Under the pieces are notes generated by a model. It did not search any database. It was not told where the DNA came from and saw only the letters and a list, made by a program, of their open reading frames with translations. A stretch of 53,996 nucleotides of DNA from Pyrrhoderma lamaoense (taxonomy: Eukaryota > Basidiomycota > Agaricomycetes > Hymenochaetales > Hymenochaetaceae): the NCBI GenBank assembly GCA_002794735.1, contig NBAZ01000050.1:1-53996 (forward strand). The letters are read 5' to 3'. Positions within the stretch are counted from its first letter, which is position 1; each line of letters begins with the position of its first letter. A program made the position numbers and the translations under genes. Positions 35,659 to 43,636 of the stretch are shown one piece after another.

Positions 35659-36193
35659 TGTAGGACCAGCTTAATAGATAACCGGTCGTAGTGCATTTAT
35701 AATGTACTTTGTAAGTCTCCCGGAGAGTCCATTACTGCCATATTTCCTTACTCTCGGTAGCATTTCTGGTCCATTTCCCCTACTACTTAGCTTCACTTTC
35801 TACTATTACTCGAGGAGAGTGCTCGTTTATATGCCCCTCCTCCCCCTCGTTTCTGATAGCTTAAATCTTTCGTCCAGTGGCATATAGCCCCTGAGAACCA
35901 TACACTTCATATTATCGATCTTTAATTCGTGCCCCGATATATAAGCCTCCAAGCTTGAGGTCGTCCCCCCCTCCGAAGTAGTCCTCCTGTACTCTAGATC
36001 TACTACTCATCTTCGTCAAGGCTGCCCGGACGAGTCTGGAACACTCCGACTGACTGTACTGCAAATCGTCCGGGAGGGCCGAGAAATATACGCTTTTATC
36101 TGAAGCTATAGCTTCTGTCGAGCTCGAAAACCCAAGTCCTCGCTACCGAATACGATTGAGAGGTCCAACCATGACCTAAAGCCAAGTTTTCAG
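35659..36193 (+). repeat. Dispersed LTR-like repeat, right-arm copy
   Basis: Mirror image of 14977-15512 and a shortened relative of 31780-32454. It interrupts a subfamily A exon 1, which shows it is an insertion. The bases on the two sides (GGATT and GAATT) are similar but not identical, so the target duplication is uncertain. The 61-aa ORF inside has a twin in the other arm only. Confidence 0.6.
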
Positions 36194-36269
36194 AATTTCA
36201 TATTGTAACTTGTTTCTAGTCTTCTCACTGGATCGATGTAGATACGATAATCTACAATAATTACTAAGA

Positions 36270-36897
36270 AATACTTAGCTCGTACAGAGGCTCAAAAGCA
36301 TAAACATATCTTCCTGTGTCCTGTAGTATGTGTGAGTTATAGAACTGGTAAGACAATATCTGACATGTTCAATCCTACAGGATCTCCAAGCTGCCTGCAA
36401 AACAGGATCATTCGAGGTGATACCGCAGCTTCTCATATACTCTGAGACCTTACCTTGACCCCTTGTATTTTACATTGATTTTCAAGTATCGGGCAATGGG
36501 CACTCGATCTTGGTATCGAGGAGAAGCTGGCAGTCTGGGGGCATCTCAAGAAAGTGACACCTCAGAGACTAGAGAAGTAGGCTTGTATCACATAAAGACT
36601 TTGGCTACGAGTTTTATTTATAAAAAGATCCGGAATCAAGTCATTCACATTGTTCTCGCGCAAAACACAACCTTTTGGGGACGAAGACAAGGGGTTCAGA
36701 ATAACAATCCAAAAGAGCTATAACTATCTGAATGGAATAGTACGGGTGATGATATTGACAAGCTACGGGATATACTAAAGAAAGATGAGAATGAGATGCC
36801 TTTATAGTATATGGGATCGTTATTACGGGAGATACAATGGAGTTTTGGTACCGGACGAGGATCTGTATATCCGAAGTATAATCTTGATTATGACTAG
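36270..36897 (+). pseudogene. Decayed chimeric A/B family copy (right arm)
   Basis: Same content as 14273-14900: the end of a subfamily B exon 1 (donor GTATGT at 36326), the intron, and a degraded exon 2 with an in-frame TGA after the ETLP block. Upstream lies subfamily A intron sequence (TTCTCACTGGATCG), so an A gene front is joined to a B gene back. Confidence 0.7.
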
Positions 36898-37555
36898 ACT
36901 TTTATAGTGCTTGTTAGCAATTGTTTTTTTGAAGAATAAATCCCTTTTGAGCTGATATAATAATGCTGGCTCGAGGCCATTAATTCACACATGCGCGTTG
37001 GATTTCTCTGTAGTAATTGTGGTAAAGAATCTTAATGTCCGTAGATACCGTCACTGCTTGGCAGAGAAAAAAACGTCGGTGTCAAAATGATTTACTTATA
37101 GTATCTATCAGCCTGCATAGATTACGAGGAGAAAATATTCTCAGGCCTTAGGAGAAACTATACCCTACAACTTTCCTAGATATTTTGATGAGGAATAGTA
37201 ATAAGATAGAGATAACACCAATATCGGGTACTTGCTTATCTTCATCGAGGTGAAGTTTCTTATCCTAGGCTCTAATTCGAGGTGTATAAAACACTGCTTA
37301 CCCCGCACTGGTAGCATGGAGATGTAGATAGCGCTTTTTAGTAGCAACCCCAAAGTGTCGGTGCTCTATTACTTGAATCAATATTTGACTTTCTTGATTT
37401 GAGAGATAAAGCGGCTTCACTCTTCTACCAAGACTGCTAATGTTGAGCTTTTCTTGGACGAAAGAAATAGTCTCTTTCTTAAATCTTATCATACTAGTGT
37501 AGTGTCATCTCTCAAGCTACTACAGGACCCCGTATCTGTTAGGAGAGTAGGTATA
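36898..37555 (+). other. Conserved noncoding tail of the chimeric pseudogene
   Basis: About 650 nt homologous to the other B tails, ending CTGTTAGGAGAGTAGG near 37553. It persists although the upstream gene is dead. Confidence 0.55.
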
Positions 37556-38192
37556 TAAGTGCTTACACAGAGCGCATAGTAACAATGATCTAGTGTCTCG
37601 AGTCAGTGAGTATTATCTATGGGTGAAACCATTATAGATATATAGATATAAGTATAAGTACTTCTTAACATATCACTAATGCATATAGAATCAGATGCTG
37701 ATAAGAAGTAAGGGTAGTGGTGCATATAGTGGATCTCTACTTGGCCGGCCTCGCTATATGGTCACGAAACTATCAGTATTCATACGTATGGATACATTCA
37801 GTTTACCTCAAAAGACTTCTCTGCCATCTGGCTCCAAATAGTGGAAAACTCTGATCTCATGAGACCGTACTATCGCTGACGAAAGTAACCTACTTAACAG
37901 CTGAGAACCAACAGTATGCTTGTTATAAAAGCATATAATTGAATCCCTTGAAAAGTTTCTTGTGGCTTGACGTTCAGGACTATACACTATATACTGCTAA
38001 TAGAGCGTAGTGTCGCCCTTTATCAAAGCATAGATTTCATCTAGTGTACGAAGTAGTATTGTCTCTCCACGAATAGAATGCCCCGCTATTAGACAATAAA
38101 GAAATGTGTTAATCTATTTTAAGCTCTTTTCGTGTGATAAAAGAATTGAATTGATACTTAGGTCCTGAAACATGAAGTTCGTATTGAAGTAT

Positions 38193-38224
38193 CACGTGGA
38201 ACAACGAATAGAAGTCTATATAAG
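38193..38224 (+). promoter_or_regulatory. CACGTG plus TATATAAG promoter module (gene 38267)
   Basis: CACGTG at 38193-38198 and TATATAAG at 38217-38224, followed by GCGAGTCGGACCACGTTGG and the ATG at 38267. It is identical in the left arm. Confidence 0.7.
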
Positions 38225-38266
38225 CGAGTCGGACCACGTTGGATCACTCTATGCAACACCCTCAAC

Positions 38267-38963
38267 ATGTCGAAGAGAGTAATCCAGCCCGAAGAGTTCC
38301 CCAAGGAGCTCGAATGCTTTGCACCAGATATAAAGGCTTACTCAGCTCTTACAGAGAGACAAAGGCGCAAAGCTTACATCCTAGAACCTGCAGTATGTGA
38401 TCTATATTTTCAGTGAAATACTATATGACATTTTCCTACAGGATCCGCAAGCCGCCTGCAAAATAGGCCCATTCGAGGATTTACCGCAGATTCTCATGTT
38501 CTCTGAGGAGACCTTACCTCAACCCCCGGTATTTTACTATGGATTTCCAGTCTCGGAGCAATGGATAATCGATCTTGGTAACAAGGAGAAGCTGGAAATC
38601 TGGTGGCCTCAAGAAATTGACACCTCAGAGACTAGAGAACTAAGCTCGTATCATGTGAAAACTCTGATCCCAGAGTTTCTTCAGAAAAAAACCGGAATCA
38701 AGTCATTCACATTATTTTTGCGCAAGATTCTGACATATGTAGACGGAGGCAATGGGTACATAATAACAATCCGAACGAACTACTTCTATAAGGATGGACT
38801 AGTACCGGAGTATGCTGATATTAAAAAACTACGTAATATACTAGGGAAAGACGTGAATGAGAAGCCCTTATGGTATATGGCGTCGGGGTTACTGGAGATG
38901 CATTGGAATTTTAGTGATGAAAGAGGATCTGTTTATCCGGAATCTTATCTTGATTATGCCTAG
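38267..38963 (+). CDS. Subfamily B family protein, 215 aa (right-arm copy)
   Basis: Exon 1 (38267-38392) and exon 2 (38442-38963), intron 49 nt. Exon 2 encodes the same sequence as the left-arm gene at 12207-12903. MSKRVIQPEEF starts the protein; PPVFYYGF, ITIRTNYFY and EKPLWYM are present. The absence of any change over the exon 2 open frame means the two copies are very recent or kept identical by conversion. Function unknown. Confidence 0.78.
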
Positions 38964-39615
38964 AATTTTTTAGTGCTTGTTAGTAATTTGTTTGCTAAAT
39001 AATAGTACATGAATCCCTTTGAACTAGTAAGGTCGGCTCGAGGATATTTACTCACATATGTGCGTTGGTTTCTCTGTAGTGATGGTAGTAAAGAATCTCA
39101 TCGTCGGGAGAGATTGTTACTGCTTGACAGCGTTTGAATATCTGTAGCATAACGGTTTACTGATAGTGGTCAACAACTTACATATATTATGAGGGGAGAC
39201 ATTTTCTGGCCTATGAAAAATCTATACCCTAAGAGTTTCCTTGGTACTTTACTAAGGAACAGTGATAATATGAGATAATGATATAGTTCTATTGTGAGAT
39301 ATTAACACCCTGAGCAACTACCAAAATATGTCGACGCTCTATTTCTTATATTGATTATAGATCTCTCTTTGTGTCCCTAGGGTGTACATGTACATCCAAG
39401 TCCAACAGTTTTTTAAAAGAAGTAAAGCAGAAACCCTCCGTACCCAAATCGTGAGATACACTAGTAGGAACTCCGTGTCGAGATGTTCTTGTGCAAAAGG
39501 AGTGGACTCCTTTTCTTGAGTGCTGTCATATCTGAGCTATAATCTCTAGTGTAGTATAAACTCTCAAATTACTGCAGGACTCTGGATCTGTTAGGAGAAT
39601 AGGACTATTCGCTAT
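38964..39615 (+). other. Conserved noncoding tail of gene 38267
   Basis: About 650 nt, the mirror of 11560-12206, ending at CTGTTAGGAGAATAGG near 39602. It contains a GTGTACATGTACATCC block shared with the tail after 42426 (there GTGTACATCCACATCC). Confidence 0.6.
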
Positions 39616-39829
39616 ACCGATATGTTTGTCGAATTTTAGAGAAATTTCACCACTCACCTAGTACTTTAATTTTTGCTTTATTCTGGGAGGTTTTCTATCT
39701 GCACTTAGCATGTCATGATCTTAGATTGATATAGGCCTTGCGAGAGATACAATATAATGAATTTCATATGCACATGTACATGTGTAATATACTTATCTAC
39801 TGATCAGTCGTCACGTTTAGAGTTTGAGA

Positions 39830-39860
39830 CACGTGCTATTCAACTCACTAACTATATAAA
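39830..39860 (+). promoter_or_regulatory. CACGTG plus TATATAAA promoter of subfamily A gene 39912
   Basis: CACGTG at 39830-39835, TATATAAA at 39853-39860 and ATG at 39912. The spacing equals that of the B promoters, although the sequence between boxes differs. Confidence 0.6.
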
Positions 39861-39911
39861 CTGTCTTTTGCATTGGGTATTGTGATCAAAGCCATACGAA
39901 CAAGTCCTAAG

Positions 39912-40592
39912 ATGCCTCCCAAGTGGAATATAACATGCACTGATAGCGAATTTGTTTGCTTTCTTCCCAAAAGGTACAATAAGCCGGGGAATAAGCATAT
40001 CGGGCTACTTTTTGTAAGTCGCTTCTGGTCTTCTCACTGGATCATTGTGCATTAAGTGGTCTAATCGTTTCCTCAGGATCCTGAAAAAGCCATCGGAATG
40101 ATACCGATAGAAACCCTTCCAGACTTCCTTATGTACTCTAGTGAACGCAATCCCAAACCTCCAGTATTCTACTATGGTTTCAAAGTTTTGACGAAGTGGG
40201 CCATCGACTTTTCGGAGGCCAACGACCTGGATAACTGGAGTATAATGCCAAATGATGACGGTTCAAAAGGACTTTGTACTTATAGTGCTTTAACATCAAT
40301 TCCAGACCTCCTCCAAGAGAAAAGCGGAATTCAATCGTTCAAAGTGTTCATGCGCGAGATCTTCGATTACAACGATGAAGATGAATATGGGCCTTGGGTG
40401 ATTACGATTCGCACGAACTATGAATCCCCTACTGGAATGGATCCGACGGAGAGTGATATCGCCAAGCTACGTGAAGTACTGGGTAGAGATCCGAGTGAGA
40501 AGCCTCTATGGTACATAGGATTGCTCCCCACTGAGAGAACCTGGGATGAAAATCGGAAGTCTTGTATTATGAGGAACCATCTGGATCCATGA
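39912..40592 (+). CDS. Subfamily A family protein, 205 aa (right-arm copy)
   Basis: Exon 1 (39912-40013) and exon 2 (40077-40592), intron 63 nt, 205 residues; exon 2 encodes the same sequence as the left-arm gene 10577-11257. An upstream in-frame ATG at 39873 exists, but the 39912 start matches the paralogue at 30600. Family blocks PPVFYYGF (62-69), ITIRTNY (143-149) and EKPLWYI (175-181) are intact. It is a soluble protein by composition; the function is unrecognised. Confidence 0.75.
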
Positions 40593-41561
40593 TGTATTCT
40601 TCTTTCTACGTACGCTATTGTATACTAGCGGTCATTGATGTCAACCGAGATATATTGAGATGTTGAACTCTATAGTGCAAAAAATATTACTGCATCTACG
40701 ATTAACTCCATTGAATCTTTTCTTCAGCGGGACATCCATCTTTGGTCTTCTCTGTGTCCAAATATTCTTGTGTATTCTCGAAAGTCGCATTTTCTAAATA
40801 TGAGGAATACCAAAATTAAGGTCAATGAAGGTGCAGATATGCAGAGTGGCAATATAATAACCTATACCATCAGTAGTCTATACTTGCTGCTCCATCTATC
40901 TCCTCAGCAGGTATGAGACCACACAAGCATACAGGAGCGCACAGAAGTAGAGTTTAATATAATCTCAGGACTTCGATATCGTCATTGTTGATTATGGGGG
41001 AAGCTCCTCAAATAAATATTGCCATTAAGGAGTAAGGGCAGTAGTGCGTTTAATACAAGATTATGGTTTTATATCAGTTTTTTACTGGTTCTGTTGTAAT
41101 CATATTAAATTTATATGGTGTGTTTACTTGGTTGGCCTGATCATGTGGTAATTAGAGCAGTCATATTGATTGGCTTTCAAGTTGCAAGCATGTGCAGCTC
41201 ATTTCATCACCCTTCTGTATGATCTGACTCGGTATAGAGCACATTACTGATTTTGTGGGTCTGTAATATGACTAAAGAAGTGTTTCGATCAGAGATGGGC
41301 GTACTGTAAGAGTATGACTCTTTCTGGAATCTTCATTCAAGTCTGATAACGAACAACACAAGCTGACAAGTCCCGGAGTACTAACTGAGTGGTAACTTAC
41401 TAGGCTATTATCAGGTCAAAAGGTTGAATTGTATGCGGGTAACTGTGCGTTTGGTACGCTATTATAACTGCTCAATTTTTTACTGTTTCTACTGTAATCA
41501 CAACAGTATCCATCAATAAGTTCTCTACATGGCTGGTCAAGTAGACCAATAAATATATATA
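40593..41561. other. Noncoding arm DNA before the MITE
   Basis: No gene. The first 150 nt resemble the sequence after the spacer copy at 31289; the rest matches only the left arm. Confidence 0.5.
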
Positions 41562-41772
41562 CTATACTCCACAAAAGTTTTGCGACACACCTTGTAATTC
41601 ATTTGTCGTAGATATTGTACAAGAACTACACGTCTTCGTTCTAATCAAATATGTATGTTAGCTAAAGATAATAGATAGAATTATATGTAAATAAATTGAT
41701 AATACTATATACTAAGTCTATATATTTTTTCATTAAAATCTCATGCTGTCGCAAAACTTTTGTGGAGTATAG
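41562..41772. mobile_element. 211-bp mariner-like MITE, right arm only
   Basis: A 26-bp perfect terminal inverted repeat starting CTATACTCCACAAAAG bounds 211 bp of AT-rich noncoding DNA. It is flanked on both sides by TA (41560-41561 and 41773-41774), the target duplication of Tc1/mariner elements. The left arm has the uninterrupted site with a single TA at about 9604-9618, which proves insertion. There is no coding capacity; it would depend on a transposase encoded elsewhere. Confidence 0.93.
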
Positions 41773-42165
41773 TATATGCTATTGCTTAGTGTATAGATAC
41801 ACTCAGTTTATTTTATATAGCTTCTCTATCTATATCTAGCTTGTGATAGAGTAAATCTCTGATCTCGTGAGACCCAGCTATCGCTGGAAAAAGTAACCTG
41901 ATATACAAGTATACATCAGTGGCAGGAGTATTATAGAAGTATAATCTTCCAAAATTCCTTTTGGTGTGTGACGTTGAGGACCTAACACTATATACCGCCA
42001 GTTTAGTGGCGGCCATTATCGGTATGGATATCAAAAACCGTACAAATCAGGATTGTCTCTTCACAGATAGGTATGGTTTTATTTATGATAAGGGAAGTAA
42101 GTGCTGGCTTCGCTCTTGATATAAGATAATATAACTACTTTGATACTTAGGTACTGAAGTATCAC

Positions 42166-42426
42166 ATGGAAAAACGAAAAGAAGTGTATATAAGCGAGTC
42201 GGGCGACAGAGACAATACTTTCATAATAACGATCCGAATGAACTATTTCTACTTGGATAGACTAGTACCGGCAGTTGATGATATCAGTAGGCTACGTAGA
42301 ATACTAGGGAAAGATGAGAATGAGAAACCCCTGTGGTATATGTCAGAGCTACTTCAGGAATGGCAATGGAGTTTTACTACAGAACGAGGCTCCATTTATC
42401 CGAAGGTGCCTATTTATTTTCGATAA
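42166..42426 (+). pseudogene. Subfamily B remnant: promoter fused to the 3' half (right arm)
   Basis: Identical in protein to 8955-9215. The start codon lies in CACATG, the mutated counterpart of the promoter CACGTG, and codons 6-12 run over GTATATAAGCGAGTC, the TATA region. The rest is the C-terminal half of subfamily B from just before ITIR-NYFY. The simplest cause is an internal deletion between promoter and exon 2. Confidence 0.75.
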
Positions 42427-43140
42427 TTTACTTTTTCTAGTAGCTAGTAACAGTGATCAGCTACATTGCTGAGGAATAGTATTATATCACTCTTATTATT
42501 TATATGTGTGCTGTATCGAAGATGTATCGATGCTTTCTATACATATATCTGTGTTTTTTCTCGCAGTAGATGACTGTGAAGAATCTGAATGTCCCGAGAG
42601 TACTTACTACTAGGCTAGCGAGAAAACAAACCAAAAAGGGGGTACTTATAGCAGCCATTAGATTGCATGTACTACGTAAAGAGTTCTTCCATCGGCCTTA
42701 GAAGAATCTATATACTGAGATTTCCCTAGACACTTTGCTAAGAAATAGTAATAAGATAGGGTTGATTTCCTTGTGTTTTGTAAAGGAGTATTCACTATTT
42801 TACAAATTTCATCGTTGCCAAACAGCTTACTCTGAGCTCCAATCCAGAATGAGGAGCTTTCGTATCCCCTCGCATTTGTAACATGGACATGTAGGTCAGG
42901 AATAGAGACTACGATCAACACTTCCGATCCAGGAAGTCCTGCTCGAGATGCATTTCCAATTTGACTCCGTCAATCTTGTATCTTGTATTAATATTCTATA
43001 CTATATCCGGCTGTAGTATGTTGGTACTCATACTGACCATCGATGTTTATTTGTACTATACGGGTGTACATCCACATCCAAGTCTAGCAGCCTTGTAAGA
43101 GAAATAAAGCAGCTTCACTCTTCCCCCGAGGCGTGAGAAA
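42427..43140 (+). other. Conserved noncoding tail after the promoter-fused remnant
   Basis: Another copy of the B tail, more diverged than the rest, with the GTGTACATCCACATCC block near 43065. No gene; the plus-strand 105-aa ORF at 43323-43640 crosses the palindrome edge and is probably accidental. Confidence 0.5.
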
Positions 43141-43636
43141 TGCTGTAAGGAATGTCAAGCCCTTCTTGTATCAAGGAACTGGACTTTTCTGTATGAGTGC
43201 ACATATACATTCTTTGGCATGCTGAGGGCTTTATACTATTTTTGAGAAGCCACGAAAATTGCCGTTTAGGGGTCAAAAGGTGATAGATAACCTGATATGT
43301 AGATGTATGCTATGCTGCTTAAGTGAAAAAAATGTATTACATAACATTTGTTGATCTCCCCGCCTTAGATCTTCTCCGTTTTCAACCATTGTCAGAGGCT
43401 AAACACAAATTGTTCAAGATGAGCTGGGTTTATATTACAACCAATCAGCTTACATTACTTAGCGGCTCCGTGAAAATAACTGCCAATAAAACAATATCGA
43501 TGCTCGATTATCACCAAAAGTTCTGCTTATCAGAATTGTCAACATATATCGAATCAAGATGCAGCGCTTATACTAATGTACATATTTATCTAACACATCT
43601 ACTCATACAACTCAACTATATCATCTTTCTCTTATT

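Larger units (their letters stand above)
33850..43366. repeat. Right arm of the giant inverted duplication
   Basis: This is the reverse complement of about 8016-17340. The outer edge is sharp: identity with the left arm stops at 43366, where the left arm meets the LINE poly(A). The inner edge is gradual, with mismatches rising inward of about 33950. Arm-specific differences are a 211-bp MITE at 41562-41772, a 7-bp deletion near 35129, one-base homopolymer changes and scattered substitutions clustered toward the inner end. Confidence 0.93.

Noticed and set aside
30222..43636. Idea that the palindrome is an assembly duplicate
   Set aside because: The MITE, a 7-bp deletion, homopolymer and substitution differences make the arms distinguishable; still to be confirmed with reads.
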